Positions 18,495 through 29,838 of a DNA stretch of 37,046 nt are shown in pieces. Source of the DNA: Pseudomonadota bacterium. Lineage in GTDB: Bacteria; Pseudomonadota; Gammaproteobacteria; Tethybacterales; Persebacteraceae. Position numbers and translations under genes: made by a program. The DNA lies in assembly GCA_022600535.1 (NCBI GenBank), contig JAHZKE010000011.1:1-37046 (forward strand), given 5' to 3'. Each line of letters starts with the position of its first letter. Within the stretch, counting starts at the first letter, position 1. The notes under the pieces are model-generated. The model saw only the letters and a list, made by a program, of their open reading frames with translations. It made no database searches and was not told the origin of the DNA.

Positions 18495-19388
18495 ATGAGC
18501 AAGCAATTTTGTGGCAGTTATGTTGCGATCGTAACACCGATGACAACGACGGGAGAGATTGATTATCCGGCATTGAAAAATCTGCTGGAATGGCACATTG
18601 CCGAGGGGAGTGACGGGATTGTCATTGCCGGTACCACCGGGGAATCGCCAACTTTGGGTGTTCGCGAACATCAAGAAATCATTGCCCGTACCGTTGAATT
18701 TGTTGCCGGGCGCGTTCCGGTCATCGCCGGTGTCGGCGCCAACAGCACTCGCGAGGCAGTAGAACTCACCCAACAAGCGCAAAACGATGGCGCCGATGCG
18801 GGCTTATCGGTAGTGCCTTACTACAATAAACCAACGCAAGAAGGGTTGTTACGCCATTTTTCTGCCATTGCCGAACAAAGCGACATGCCGATTATCCTCT
18901 ACGATGTCCCCGGGCGTTGTATCACCACGCTCGCGAATGAAACCGTCGGCGCCTTGGCACAAATCCCTACTATTGTCGGTATTAAAGATGCCGTCGGCGA
19001 TGTTGAGCGCGTGTTGCAGTTGCGTGCGGTTACGGCAAACAAAGAAGATTTTGTTTTGCTGTCGGGCGATGATGGCACCTGTTGCGATTATATGCTCGCT
19101 GGTGGCGATGGGGTAATTTCAGTCACCGCAAATATCGCCCCGAAAAATATGCAACGTATGGCACTTGCCGCGCGGCAAGGGGATAATATAAACGCCCACG
19201 AAATCAACACACTGATGGAAGCATTTCACAAAGTACAATCTATTGAAAGCAATCCAATTCCAGTGAAACAAGCACTGGTGATGATGGAAAAAATTGCCGG
19301 CGGTATTCGTCTACCACTGACCCCGCTGTCGGCGCAATATAATACAATCGTTCAAGAAGCATTTCGCTTGGCACAAAGGGAACAATAA
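18495..19388 (+). CDS. dapA: 4-hydroxy-tetrahydrodipicolinate synthase
   Basis: GTTGESPTLGVREHQEII, VVPYYNKPTQEGLLRHF, PIILYDVPGRC, VGIKDAVGD. Confidence 0.96.
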   Translation: MSKQFCGSYVAIVTPMTTTGEIDYPALKNLLEWHIAEGSDGIVIAGTTGESPTLGVREHQEIIARTVEFVAGRVPVIAGVGANSTREAVELTQQAQNDGADAGLSVVPYYNKPTQEGLLRHFSAIAEQSDMPIILYDVPGRCITTLANETVGALAQIPTIVGIKDAVGDVERVLQLRAVTANKEDFVLLSGDDGTCCDYMLAGGDGVISVTANIAPKNMQRMALAARQGDNINAHEINTLMEAFHKVQSIESNPIPVKQALVMMEKIAGGIRLPLTPLSAQYNTIVQEAFRLAQREQ

Positions 19389-20530
19389 TGACTCATTCAC
19401 CATTTAAATATTGTTATTTATTGGGCGCACTAATAATGTTGGGGGGGTGTCAAACCGACTCGCCGATTGATGATTTATTAGAGGGGCGGCAAATTGATTA
19501 TACACAAGAAGAAAATCAAACACAGAAACAACTGCAATACCCGCCGGATTTATTTGCCACTGCCTATGCAACCGAAGGCACTGTCTCTTTATCGGAATAC
19601 ACCATTAGTTCTGTCCCCACCGTAGGAGAACAACAAGAAGTTGCAGACGATACGCCGGCGGCAAAGGTTACCTATCGCCGCAACGGTAATTTACGTTGGA
19701 TAGAAATTGAGCTGCCACCCAATAACGTGTGGGAAATCGCCCGCGGTTTTTGGACACAACACTTAGGGTTTGGTCTCGTCCGAGAAAACGCCGAGTTGGG
19801 CACGATGGAAACCGATTGGTTGGATTTACGTGAACGGGTGGCAACTCCGGGTTGGTTTAATGTTTATCTTGACGACGTTTTAAATCGTTTGAACGATAGC
19901 GGTGAGCGTGATAAATTTACCACCCGCTTAGAAAAAAATGAAAACGGCGGGACTGACGTTTATGTCGCGCATCGTCACATTGTTGCGCGTTTTGATGGCG
20001 AAGGGCTATTTAGCGGCTACGAAAGTCAAAGTAGTGACCGCCAATTAGAGATAGAAATGTTGCGGCGTGTGATGTTGTATCTTGCCAATAACCGACAAAT
20101 CAAAGAAGAAAGCAGCGAGATTGAACAACAGATTGCTGCGACTGAAAGCAATAACGTTAGCGATTATGAATTTGACGGTGGCACGGAATTAGTCGTTAAA
20201 AAATCATTTCACGAAAGCTGGCAGTTGGTGCAAGTCGGTTTAAATCGCGGCGGCTTTAGTATAGAAGACCGCGATTATCAAGAAGGGATTATTTATATTC
20301 GCCACAGCGGCGGTCCCGATTCGGATAAAATTTTCGGCAAAGCCGAGACCAACTTTTTTAACAAATTATTTGGCGAACAAAAACCAATTTTACGCGATAT
20401 TAAATTAATATTTTCTCCGCGCGGCGAAGATGCGATTGTTTTGAGTACCAAAGCAGTAGAAGGGGACGATGCGTTAACAAAAGAACAATCTTCGGTCGTT
20501 TTGGAATTACTTAACGAATTCTTACCGTAA
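19388..20530 (+). CDS. bamC: Outer membrane assembly lipoprotein BamC
   Basis: Lipobox LGGC, DDLLEGRQIDYTQE, QYPPDLFA; directly downstream of dapA as commonly seen. Confidence 0.85.
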   Translation: MTHSPFKYCYLLGALIMLGGCQTDSPIDDLLEGRQIDYTQEENQTQKQLQYPPDLFATAYATEGTVSLSEYTISSVPTVGEQQEVADDTPAAKVTYRRNGNLRWIEIELPPNNVWEIARGFWTQHLGFGLVRENAELGTMETDWLDLRERVATPGWFNVYLDDVLNRLNDSGERDKFTTRLEKNENGGTDVYVAHRHIVARFDGEGLFSGYESQSSDRQLEIEMLRRVMLYLANNRQIKEESSEIEQQIAATESNNVSDYEFDGGTELVVKKSFHESWQLVQVGLNRGGFSIEDRDYQEGIIYIRHSGGPDSDKIFGKAETNFFNKLFGEQKPILRDIKLIFSPRGEDAIVLSTKAVEGDDALTKEQSSVVLELLNEFLP

Positions 20531-20561
20531 TATTGGTGGCAAAAGCGTTGGATGCAGATTG

Positions 20562-21305
20562 ATGCGCTTTTGTTCCTTGGGTAGTGGTTCTCGCGGCAAT
20601 GCCCACATTGTAGAAAAAGGAAATACTACCTTATTGATAGAATGCGGATTTTCTCATCGCACGCTAAAAAAACGTTTGTTAGAACGTTATCTGTCACCGT
20701 TAGAAATCAATGCCGTATTTATTAGCCATGAGCATAGTGATCACGTCGCCGGGCTAAAATTTTTTATTGAACATAATATTCCCTATTATATGTCTGCGGG
20801 GACTGCCCGTGCGCTCGCCCACCCGCCGAATTGGCGTTGTTTGGCTGCAGGGGAACAAGTGATGGTCGGAGAGTTGAGCATTGAAGCCATTCCCGTTGCG
20901 CATGATGTTAGCGAACCCATGCAGTTTATCATTGAAGACGGCGTGCGTAAGTTGGCGATTTTCACCGACTTAGGACACATTTCACGCAACGTTTTGAGGG
21001 CGTGTCACGATGCTGATGCTTTGATGGTGGAATGCAATTACGATGACGAGATGTTAGCGCGAGGGAATTATCCGACACACATTAAAGAACGGATCGCCGG
21101 CGATTACGGGCATTTGTCTAACAGTATGGCAAGCCAATTAATTGCAGCGACAAAAAGACAAAAACCGCGCCACATCATCGCCGCACACATCAGTGCGGAA
21201 AATAATAATGAAACCTTAGTGCGCCGTGCGCTGAAAACAGCAGATGAAAATGCAACGATTCACATCGCCAGCCAGAGTCAGGGTACTGACTGGATACAAC
21301 TATAA
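20562..21305 (+). CDS. MBL-fold metallohydrolase (YycJ/WalJ-like)
   Basis: MRFCSLGSGSRGNAHIVEKGNTTLLIECGFS, SHEHSDHVAGL; ATG 20562 preferred over TTG 20559. Confidence 0.88.
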   Translation: MRFCSLGSGSRGNAHIVEKGNTTLLIECGFSHRTLKKRLLERYLSPLEINAVFISHEHSDHVAGLKFFIEHNIPYYMSAGTARALAHPPNWRCLAAGEQVMVGELSIEAIPVAHDVSEPMQFIIEDGVRKLAIFTDLGHISRNVLRACHDADALMVECNYDDEMLARGNYPTHIKERIAGDYGHLSNSMASQLIAATKRQKPRHIIAAHISAENNNETLVRRALKTADENATIHIASQSQGTDWIQL

Positions 21306-21307
21306 AA

Positions 21308-22372
21308 TTAATCTATTGGCGTCTGTGGCGTTTTGAAGTCCGCTTTATTGACTGCCAGCTTAAGTGCATCTTCTATTTCAATGATGTTTTTCTCTAACAG
21401 CACTTTTAACGCTTGATCTAATGTCTGCATTCCGACTGCCATTCCGGTTTGAATAGCAGAGTACATCTGCGGTACTTTATTTTCACGGATCAGGTTACGA
21501 ATCGGCGGGGTGGAAATCATAATTTCGTGTGCGGCAATCCTGCCGCCGCCTTTTTTGCGTAACAATGTTTGCGAAATCACCGCTTTTAAACTTTCCGATA
21601 ACATCGCGCGAATCATTTCTTTTTCTGCTGCCGGGAATACGTCAATTACACGGTCAATCGTTTTTGCTGCCGAGCTGGTGTGTAGCGTGCCGAATACTAA
21701 GTGTCCCGTTTCCGCAGCGGTCAGTGCTAAGCCAATCGTTTCGGGGTCACGCAGCTCCCCGACGAGGATGATGTCTGGATCTTCACGCAACGCCGCCCGC
21801 AAAGAAGCAGCAAAACTTTTAGTGTGTGCGCCGACTTCGCGTTGGTTAATGAGCGACAGTTGCGGTCGGTGTACGAACTCAACCGGGTCTTCTACGGTGA
21901 GGATATGTTCTTTTTTCGTGCGATTAATTTCATCAATCATCGCCGCTAAAGTGGTGGATTTACCGGAACCCGTAGGACCGGTCACCAGCACAATACCGCG
22001 CGGTTGGTTGGAAATATCTTTAAAAATATCGGGAGCACCGAGTTCGGCTAAGCTTAAAATTTTTGTTGGAATCGTCCGGCAGACAATCCCCGGTCCGCGT
22101 GTTTGTTGAAAAGCATTAACACGAAAACGCGCTTTTTCGCCTAATTGATAGGAGCAATCCAAATCCCAATTTTCTTCAAAATGCGCCCAATTTTCGTCAG
22201 TACACAAGGTACGAATCATCTTATGGACATCATCGGCAGTGAGATCGGGGACATCAAACTTGGTCATTTCGCCGTTCATGCGTAGCATTGGGGGCAACCC
22301 CGTAGAGATGTGTAAATCAGAAGCATCATTATCTTTGGTGGCTTCCAGTAATTCTAAGATATCAGTAGACAT
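21308..22372 (-). CDS. pilT: Type IV pilus retraction ATPase PilT
   Basis: VTGPTGSGKSTTLAAMIDEIN, LREDPDIILVGELRDPETIGLALTAAETGHLVFGTLHT, AHEIMISTPPIRNLIRENKVPQMYSAIQTG. Confidence 0.92.
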   Translation of the reverse strand: MSTDILELLEATKDNDASDLHISTGLPPMLRMNGEMTKFDVPDLTADDVHKMIRTLCTDENWAHFEENWDLDCSYQLGEKARFRVNAFQQTRGPGIVCRTIPTKILSLAELGAPDIFKDISNQPRGIVLVTGPTGSGKSTTLAAMIDEINRTKKEHILTVEDPVEFVHRPQLSLINQREVGAHTKSFAASLRAALREDPDIILVGELRDPETIGLALTAAETGHLVFGTLHTSSAAKTIDRVIDVFPAAEKEMIRAMLSESLKAVISQTLLRKKGGGRIAAHEIMISTPPIRNLIRENKVPQMYSAIQTGMAVGMQTLDQALKVLLEKNIIEIEDALKLAVNKADFKTPQTPID

Positions 22373-22509
22373 ATTTTTCCCTTCTATTGAAGTAATTATT
22401 AGGGGTCATTTTATAATAAAAATTCGTTATAGTGAAAACTTGCGGGTCATTTTTATTACGTCGTATATTATTTTTTTATTGGGCTTGCTAAGTGTCTTTT
22501 TTTTACGTG

Positions 22510-22515
22510 TATAAT
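22510..22515 (+). promoter_or_regulatory. Candidate -10 element of carA (TATAAT)
   Basis: Exact TATAAT 8 nt before the carA ATG; possible -35 TTGCTA at 22485-22490 (19-nt spacer). Confidence 0.45.
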
Positions 22516-22523
22516 ATTGTTTC

Positions 22524-23762
22524 ATGTCATTGCAACATACGCTTGAAACAGCAGCAACCGCACTTTTAGCGCTCTCTGATGAGAGCGTTTTTTATGGATT
22601 TTCAAAAGGATACAATGATATTGCTAGAGATAAAGACAAGAATGGAGGCGGTCTTTATTGCGTCGGCGAAGTGGTATTTAACACTGCCATGACAGGGTAT
22701 CAAGAAATTTTAACCGACCCTTCCTATCATAGTCAGATTATTGTTTTTACTCAGCCCCATATCGGTAATGTCGGGGCAACTTCCTTAGACGAAGAAGCCG
22801 ATAAAATTTTTTCACGCGGTATGGTGGCACGGAAAATTTCCGACCATTACAGTAATTGGCGGGCGACACAATCCTTGCCGACATATCTAAAACAACGGCA
22901 AATGATTGCCATTGACGGCATAGACACCCGCAAACTCACACGCCACTTGCGGCAGCAAGGCGCATTAAACGGTTGCATTATGGTGTTGCCACCACCAGTG
23001 GCGGCAGATGAAACACAACGCGCCGACGCCGCCAAAAAAGCCATTGCCTACGCGCAGGAGTTTAGCGGTTTGGGTGGGGCAATGTTGGCAGAAAATGCCT
23101 CCACTACGCAATCCTTTGAATGGGATACCTGCGAATGGCAGCAAAGCGGCGACAAATACAAAGCAGCGGGGGAGGCGCAGCGCCGAGTCACCATATTAGA
23201 TTGCGGGGTGAAAAAAAATATTCTTTGTGCGCTGACCGAACGCGGTTGTCATGTTACCGTGTTGCCCTATACTGCCGACTATCAAATGCTGAAAGCCAGC
23301 AACCCCGACGGCGTATTAATTAGCAACGGACCCGGCGACCCCGAACCGTGTGAGAATGCCCGGACACTGGTGCGCCAACTGATGAACGACAACATCCCAC
23401 TATTTGGTTTGTGTTTGGGGCATCAAATTGTCGCCTCTGCGTTGGGGGCAAAAACCGAAAAAATGAAATTCGGGCATCACGGAGCCAATCATCCCGTGCA
23501 GGAACAAAAAAGCGGGCATGTTTTTATTACCAGCCAAAACCACGGCTTCGCCGTGCAAACCGATAGCTTACCGCCGCAAGTGCGGGTTACTTACCGCTCT
23601 TTGTTTGACGGCACCCTGCAAGGTATTGCCGCCGATCATCCCCCTTTAATTACTTTTCAAGGACACCCCGAAGCCAGCCCGGGACCCAAAGATGCCGCCG
23701 TATTATTCAATCAATTCGTCGGGTTAATTGATCAACACAAACAAGCCCATGCCCAAGCGTAA
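22524..23762 (+). CDS. carA: Carbamoyl-phosphate synthase small subunit
   Basis: [52 protein letters not shown]. Confidence 0.96.
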   Translation: MSLQHTLETAATALLALSDESVFYGFSKGYNDIARDKDKNGGGLYCVGEVVFNTAMTGYQEILTDPSYHSQIIVFTQPHIGNVGATSLDEEADKIFSRGMVARKISDHYSNWRATQSLPTYLKQRQMIAIDGIDTRKLTRHLRQQGALNGCIMVLPPPVAADETQRADAAKKAIAYAQEFSGLGGAMLAENASTTQSFEWDTCEWQQSGDKYKAAGEAQRRVTILDCGVKKNILCALTERGCHVTVLPYTADYQMLKASNPDGVLISNGPGDPEPCENARTLVRQLMNDNIPLFGLCLGHQIVASALGAKTEKMKFGHHGANHPVQEQKSGHVFITSQNHGFAVQTDSLPPQVRVTYRSLFDGTLQGIAADHPPLITFQGHPEASPGPKDAAVLFNQFVGLIDQHKQAHAQA

Positions 23763-26700
23763 CGACATTCAAAGTGTATTAGTTATTGGTGCGGGACCCA
23801 TCGTCATCGGGCAGGCGTGCGAGTTTGATTACTCCGGCACGCAGGCGTGTCAGGCATTGCGCGAAGAAGGTATACGCATTGTTTTGCTCAATTCTAACCC
23901 TGCCACTATTATGACCGACCCGGGCATAGCAGATGCGACTTACATTGAACCCGTGGATGTTGCCTCAGCAATTGCTATTATTGAAAAAGAAAACATAGAT
24001 GCCGTATTGCCGACCATGGGCGGACAAACCGCACTCAACTGCGCGATGCAATTAGCCGCGCAAGGGGTTTTTGGTAGCGGGCGGGCGGTAGATGGCAAAC
24101 CGATATTAATTGGCGCCAATGCCGACAGCATTTACAAAGCCGAAGACCGCAAAGCATTCAAACAAGCGATGGAAAAAATCGGTTTGCAGTGTGCACCTTC
24201 TGCGGTGGTTGAAGATTTAACCATGGCGCTTGCCGTGCAAGAGGAAATCGGTTATCCCACTATTGTCCGTCCCTCCTTTACCTTAGGCGGCACCGGTGGT
24301 GGCATCGCCTACAATAAAGAAGAATTTGATGAACTCGTCGCGCGCGGGTTGGCGGAATCGCCCAATAAAACCGTGTTACTGGAACGCTCTCTGATTGGTT
24401 GGAAAGAATTTGAAATGGAAGTTGTCCGTGATAAACAGGATAATTGCATTATTATTTGCTCCATTGAAAACATTGACCCGATGGGCGTACACACGGGGGA
24501 TTCCATTACCGTCGCCCCGGCACAAACGCTCACCGATAAAGAATATCAAATGATGCGTGATGCCTCAATCGCCGTATTGCGTGAAATTGGCGTTGATACG
24601 GGCGGCTCTAATGTCCAATTTGCCATTAACCCGAAAAACGGCGATATGGTGGTGATTGAAATGAACCCGCGCGTGTCGCGCTCCTCGGCATTGGCATCTA
24701 AGGCAACAGGTTTTCCCATTGCCAAAGTCGCCACCAAATTGGCACTGGGTTACACCTTAGACGAAATTGCCAACGACATCACTGGTGGTAAAACGCCGGC
24801 ATCGTTTGAACCGAGCATTGATTATATTGTTACTAAAATCCCGCGTTTTGATTTTTTGAAATTTTCCCCCACCCCCGACCAACTAACAACACAAATGCGT
24901 TCGGTGGGCGAAGTGATGGCAATCGGGCGCACCTTTGTTGAATCCTTACAAAAAGCATTGCGCGGTTTGGATATTGGTTTTTCGGGTTTAGAAAGTCGTA
25001 TGCCCTTACTGAGCGATACAACACAGTCGGTGCAGGAAATAAAAAAAGATAAAGAAAGAGTTAAAGAAAAATTAAAATACACCTTATCGCACCCGCATTC
25101 CAAACGTATCTTTGATATTGGCGATGCCTTTCGTTTGGGAATGAGCCGTGAAGAAATTCATCATTTAACGCATGTTGACCCTTGGTTTTTAAGCGAAATA
25201 GAAGATATTATTAATGTAGAACGCAATGATATAATCCCGTTTTTTGAAAAACAAAACGAGCCCTCCGCAGAAAAATTATTGCATTGGAAAAAAATGGGCT
25301 TTGCCGATTTACAAATCAGTCGTTTAAAAGCAGATGGCAGTGTTAGCGAAAAACAAGTACGCGAATGGCGCAAAAAATACAACATCCACCCCGTCTATAA
25401 ACGCATTGATACTTGCGCCGGCGAGTTCCCCACCGAAACCGCTTATTTGTATTCCACCTACGAAGACGAGTGCGAACTGCAACCAACCGCCAGCGATAAA
25501 AAAGTAATGATTTTAGGCAGTGGACCGAACCGCATCGGGCAGGGGATAGAATTTGATTATTGCTGCGTCCACGGCGTATTAGCGTTGAAAGCCGCAGGGT
25601 ATGAAACCTTAATGGTCAACTGCAACCCCGAAACCGTATCCACCGATTACGACACCGCCGACCGCCTATTTTTTGAACCGCTGACGGTAGAAGATGTTTT
25701 AGAAATTATCCACCGCGAAAACCCCTGCGGTGTCATTGTGCAATTCGGTGGGCAAACGCCGTTATCTATCGCCCGCACCTTAGACGAAGCCGGCGCCCCG
25801 ATTATCGGCACCAGCGTGGCGGCAATTGACCTTGCTGAGTCGCGTGAGCAATTTCAACAATTATTAGCCAAATGCGAACTGCGGCAACCCGACAATGCCA
25901 TTGTCGGCGCACGTTATACCGTGAGTCACGCCGAAAATTCAGTAATTTTTACACAAAACATCATAGACGATGCAGTGGAAAAAGCAGATGCAATCGGCTA
26001 TCCGTTAGTGGTGCGCCCGAGTTATGTGTTGGGCGGGCGGGCGATGGAAATTATCTACAGCGTAGAAGCATTGCGCGATTATTTTCAGCGTTATCCCGAC
26101 ATTTTGCAAGGCGATGTATTGTTAGATAAATTTTTATCCGATGCCGTAGAAGTCGATGTGGACGCCGTGCGTGACGACACTGGGGAATGTTTGGTGGTTG
26201 GCGTTATGGAACACGTAGAGCGGGCGGGGATTCATTCCGGCGATTCGGCATGTTCGTTACCGCCGTATTCGTTAAGTGATACGCTCATTGCCGAATTAGA
26301 GCGACAGGCGCAAGTGCTTGCCAAAGCGTTGCAAGTGGTCGGATTAATGAATGTGCAATTTGCCATTAGAGAAAACGAAGTCTATGTATTGGAAGTCAAC
26401 CCGCGTGCTTCGCGCACGGTGCCGTTTGTTTCTAAAGCAACGGGTATCGCGGTGGCTAAAATTGCTGCTTTGGCAATGGCAGGGGAGTCCTTAGCAGAAC
26501 AACGAAAAACGCAAGCACTCCCCGAGCGTATGCCACCATTGCCCTATTTTGCGGTGAAGGAAGCAGTATTTCCCTTTAACAAATTCCCCGATGTTGATAT
26601 TTTACTGGGACCGGAAATGAAATCCACCGGCGAGAGCATGGGTTTGGGAGACGATTTTGCCACTTCCTATTATTTAGCGCAAGAAGCCATTACCGCAACC

Positions 26701-27123
26701 CCAATGCAGGGAACCGTGGTATTTAGTGTGCGCGATAGCGATAAAAAATTTGCCGCCACTGCCGCCGCCCAATTTATTGAGTTAGGGTTTAGCGTGCAAG
26801 CCACCCGCGGTACGGCAGATTACTTTACCAGTGTCGGGTTAGCGGTGGAAACTATTAACAAAGTTGCCGAAGGGCGACCGCATATTGTAGATTTACTCAA
26901 AAGCGGAAAAATCAACATTGTTATTAACACCGAAAACAACTCACAAGAAAGCCGTGAGGACTCTTTTTCTATTCGCCGTGCCGCTTTGGCGGGTAAAGTG
27001 ATATACTTTACCACGATGTCGGCAACTGCCGCGATCTTACGCGGATTGCAACGGGTGACGGTTTCTGGCAGACCACCGGTGCAAGCATTGCAACACTGGC
27101 ACAAACAAATCGCCAACAATTAA
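23749..27123 (+). CDS. carB: Carbamoyl-phosphate synthase large subunit
   Basis: [33 protein letters not shown]; start refined to ATG 23749, overlapping the carA end by 14 nt. Confidence 0.96.
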   Translation: MPKRNDIQSVLVIGAGPIVIGQACEFDYSGTQACQALREEGIRIVLLNSNPATIMTDPGIADATYIEPVDVASAIAIIEKENIDAVLPTMGGQTALNCAMQLAAQGVFGSGRAVDGKPILIGANADSIYKAEDRKAFKQAMEKIGLQCAPSAVVEDLTMALAVQEEIGYPTIVRPSFTLGGTGGGIAYNKEEFDELVARGLAESPNKTVLLERSLIGWKEFEMEVVRDKQDNCIIICSIENIDPMGVHTGDSITVAPAQTLTDKEYQMMRDASIAVLREIGVDTGGSNVQFAINPKNGDMVVIEMNPRVSRSSALASKATGFPIAKVATKLALGYTLDEIANDITGGKTPASFEPSIDYIVTKIPRFDFLKFSPTPDQLTTQMRSVGEVMAIGRTFVESLQKALRGLDIGFSGLESRMPLLSDTTQSVQEIKKDKERVKEKLKYTLSHPHSKRIFDIGDAFRLGMSREEIHHLTHVDPWFLSEIEDIINVERNDIIPFFEKQNEPSAEKLLHWKKMGFADLQISRLKADGSVSEKQVREWRKKYNIHPVYKRIDTCAGEFPTETAYLYSTYEDECELQPTASDKKVMILGSGPNRIGQGIEFDYCCVHGVLALKAAGYETLMVNCNPETVSTDYDTADRLFFEPLTVEDVLEIIHRENPCGVIVQFGGQTPLSIARTLDEAGAPIIGTSVAAIDLAESREQFQQLLAKCELRQPDNAIVGARYTVSHAENSVIFTQNIIDDAVEKADAIGYPLVVRPSYVLGGRAMEIIYSVEALRDYFQRYPDILQGDVLLDKFLSDAVEVDVDAVRDDTGECLVVGVMEHVERAGIHSGDSACSLPPYSLSDTLIAELERQAQVLAKALQVVGLMNVQFAIRENEVYVLEVNPRASRTVPFVSKATGIAVAKIAALAMAGESLAEQRKTQALPERMPPLPYFAVKEAVFPFNKFPDVDILLGPEMKSTGESMGLGDDFATSYYLAQEAITATPMQGTVVFSVRDSDKKFAATAAAQFIELGFSVQATRGTADYFTSVGLAVETINKVAEGRPHIVDLLKSGKINIVINTENNSQESREDSFSIRRAALAGKVIYFTTMSATAAILRGLQRVTVSGRPPVQALQHWHKQIANN

Positions 27124-27140
27124 GCAAAAGGAAAACGAGA

Positions 27141-27638
27141 ATGGGAACACCTATTACTCAGGAAGGACATACACAATTAAGTGCCGAACTGGACAACTTA
27201 AAAAGTGTAGAACGCCCGGCAATTATTGAAGCCATTGCCGCCGCACGCGCTCACGGCGACTTAAAAGAAAACGCCGAATATCATTCTGCCAAAGAAAAAC
27301 AAGGTTTTATTGAAGCGCGGATTAAACTTTTAGATTCCCTACTTTCCTCTGCCGATATTATTGATCCCGCCACTATTGGTGCCGATGGCAGATGTATTTT
27401 CGGTTCGTACGTCAAACTCAAAAACGAAGACGATAAAATCGTAAATTATCGTTTAGTCGGCGAATTTGAATCCGATGTAGAAAACGGTCTTTTATCGTCA
27501 ACCTCCCCCATCGGACGCGCCTTGATTGGTAAATACGCCGATGACAATATAGCAATTGAAACCCCGGGCGGCACCAAAGAATACGAAATATTAGAGATTC
27601 GTTATACCGCAGAAAGCACCGCAGAAAACACCGATTGA
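27141..27638 (+). CDS. greA: Transcription elongation factor GreA
   Basis: TQEGHTQLSAELDNLKSVERPAIIEAIAAARAHGDLKENAEYHSAKEKQGFIEARI. Confidence 0.95.
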   Translation: MGTPITQEGHTQLSAELDNLKSVERPAIIEAIAAARAHGDLKENAEYHSAKEKQGFIEARIKLLDSLLSSADIIDPATIGADGRCIFGSYVKLKNEDDKIVNYRLVGEFESDVENGLLSSTSPIGRALIGKYADDNIAIETPGGTKEYEILEIRYTAESTAENTD

Positions 27639-27653
27639 GCCCTCGGTGGAGGA

Positions 27654-28919
27654 GTGCTTTTGCAGCGAAGACAAATTCTTAAATTATGTTCAGGAGTGGC
27701 TGTTTTACCGCTATTATCCGCTTATGCCGCCGCAGCAAAAATTGTTATTATCGGCGGTGGTTTTGGCGGTTTATTTGCCGCCCGCACACTCAGGCAATAT
27801 TTACCTGCGGCAAAAATAACCTTAGTAGAACAACAGCATTACTATTATAGTGCGCCGTATTCTCACTTTGTTTTAATCGGAGCACGTCCCCCCAATAGCT
27901 TGCGCTATGCGTATGATGCCGCCGCTGAAAATATAGACATCGTCCACGCCACCGCCGAGACGATAGAAAATAATCAAGTGCACCTTGCCGAGGGTAGAAA
28001 ACTGCCTTTTGATTGTGCAATCGTTTCCCCCGGGATAGAGTTTGATTATAGCGGCATGAGTGGCATGAATGATGCGGACAACCAGAACAACGCTACCACA
28101 AGGCAACAAATACCGCATGCCTACCGCGGCGGCAAACAAGTGCAGCAACTGGCACAACAACTGCAAGCCATGCCCGACAACGGCGTTTTTATAATTATTC
28201 CCCCGCCGACCCCTTATCGGTGTTCGCCCGCGCCGTATGAACGCGCCGCTTTAGTGGCACATTATATGGAACAGCACAAACCGCGCGGCAAAGTGTTAAT
28301 ATTAGACCCGAAAGAACAATTTGCGCAACAAACCTTATTTTCGGATTGGTGGAATAGTTATTACCGCCAACGGATAGAATGGCTATCGGGCGAGGGCGGC
28401 GGTAGGGTAGAACACATAGACGCGGCAACAAAAACCGTACACACCGAATTTGGCGAGGAATACGGCGATGTTATTAATTACATCCCCCCGCAACGGGCAG
28501 CTACAATCGCACAACATGCGGGCTTGACCGATAGCAGCGGTTGGTGCCCCGTCAACCCCGCAACAATGGAATCGCAACAACAAAAAGGAATTTACATTAT
28601 CGGCGATGCCGCCGCCTTAGCCCCCGCGCCGAAATCTGCCAGCTGTGCCATGAGCGCCGCCGCCGTTGCCGCCGCTGCGGTGGCGCGTGTTTTGTCGGGG
28701 CGCGAAATCCCCCTGCCTGATATTTTAGAGAGCATTTGCTTTAGCCACATTACTCCGAATATTGCTTTTTCCGAGCAGGGCAGTTATTTTACTACCCCGA
28801 CCTTGCGGCGAGAACAAGTGAATTTAACCCCGCGCCATACGGCAAAAGAAACCCTGCAAAACATCGCGGCGACGGGTCGCGTTTGGCATCAGCAGACGAC
28901 AGCAGCATTATTTGAATAG
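27654..28919 (+). CDS. FAD-dependent oxidoreductase of the flavocytochrome c sulfide dehydrogenase flavoprotein family (FccB-like)
   Basis: GTG start; Tat-like signal LQRRQILKLCSGVAVLPLLSAYAAA; GGGFGG dinucleotide fold; PYRCSPAPYERAALVAHYMEQHKPRGKVLILD; YGDVINYIPPQRAATIAQHAGLTDSSGWCPVNP. Confidence 0.85.
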   Translation: MLLQRRQILKLCSGVAVLPLLSAYAAAAKIVIIGGGFGGLFAARTLRQYLPAAKITLVEQQHYYYSAPYSHFVLIGARPPNSLRYAYDAAAENIDIVHATAETIENNQVHLAEGRKLPFDCAIVSPGIEFDYSGMSGMNDADNQNNATTRQQIPHAYRGGKQVQQLAQQLQAMPDNGVFIIIPPPTPYRCSPAPYERAALVAHYMEQHKPRGKVLILDPKEQFAQQTLFSDWWNSYYRQRIEWLSGEGGGRVEHIDAATKTVHTEFGEEYGDVINYIPPQRAATIAQHAGLTDSSGWCPVNPATMESQQQKGIYIIGDAAALAPAPKSASCAMSAAAVAAAAVARVLSGREIPLPDILESICFSHITPNIAFSEQGSYFTTPTLRREQVNLTPRHTAKETLQNIAATGRVWHQQTTAALFE

Positions 28920-28974
28920 TTGCTATAATTCCTGTTTTTATTAGTAAAACAAAGGAAAGGCAGAAAAAACAACA

Positions 28975-29817
28975 ATGCAAACAAACATTATTAATGGCAA
29001 AGAAATTGCCAATCAATTACTCACCACCGCCGCCGAAAAAATGGCAGCCGCCGGCAAACCCGTCGGTTTAGCCGTGGTTATCGTCGGTGAAAACGCCGCT
29101 TCGCAGGTGTATGTGCGTAACAAAGTGAACGCTTGCGCGAAAACCGGGATTTCTTCTACGCGCTACGATTTACCGGAAACCCTATCGGAAGCAGAATTAT
29201 TAGCGCAAATCCACGCGCTGAATGCCGATGACAGCGTACACGGGATATTAGTACAATTACCCTTACCAAAACACATTGACGCCGAAAAAGTATTAGAAAC
29301 CATTGCCGTAGAAAAAGATGTAGACGGTTTTCATACGACACACATGGGGCGATTGGTTGCCGATTTACCCTCATTGCGCCCCTGCACACCAGCAGGATGT
29401 ATGCTATTGCTGCAATCTACCGGTGTGAACCTTGCCGGTGCCAACGCCGTCGTTGTGGGCAGAAGCCACATTGTCGGTAAGCCGATGGCAATCATGCTGA
29501 TTAACGCCGGTGCCACCGTTACCGTCTGTAACTCTAAAACCAAAGACCTCGCCGCGGTATGTCGCAATGCGGATGTTTTAGTGGCGGCAGTCGGGCGGGC
29601 GAATTTTATTACTAAAGATATGATTAAACCCGGGGCAATCGTGATTGATGTTGGCATTAACCGCTTAGAGGACGGCAGCATTACCGGTGATGTCGATTTT
29701 GCCGGTGCCCAAGGCATTGCCGGAGCAATCACCCCCGTGCCGGGAGGAGTCGGACCAATGACGATTGCGATGTTAGTACACAACACGCTAAGCGCTGCGG
29801 ATATTGTACTAACATAA
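28975..29817 (+). CDS. folD: Methylenetetrahydrofolate dehydrogenase / methenyltetrahydrofolate cyclohydrolase
   Basis: [67 protein letters not shown]. Confidence 0.96.
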   Translation: MQTNIINGKEIANQLLTTAAEKMAAAGKPVGLAVVIVGENAASQVYVRNKVNACAKTGISSTRYDLPETLSEAELLAQIHALNADDSVHGILVQLPLPKHIDAEKVLETIAVEKDVDGFHTTHMGRLVADLPSLRPCTPAGCMLLLQSTGVNLAGANAVVVGRSHIVGKPMAIMLINAGATVTVCNSKTKDLAAVCRNADVLVAAVGRANFITKDMIKPGAIVIDVGINRLEDGSITGDVDFAGAQGIAGAITPVPGGVGPMTIAMLVHNTLSAADIVLT

Positions 29818-29838
29818 ACGACGGGGATTAGTTTTTTT

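Noticed and set aside
21510-22109. 199-aa ORF on + strand
   Set aside because: Antisense to pilT; low-complexity Ser/Ala/Arg translation typical of a shadow ORF.
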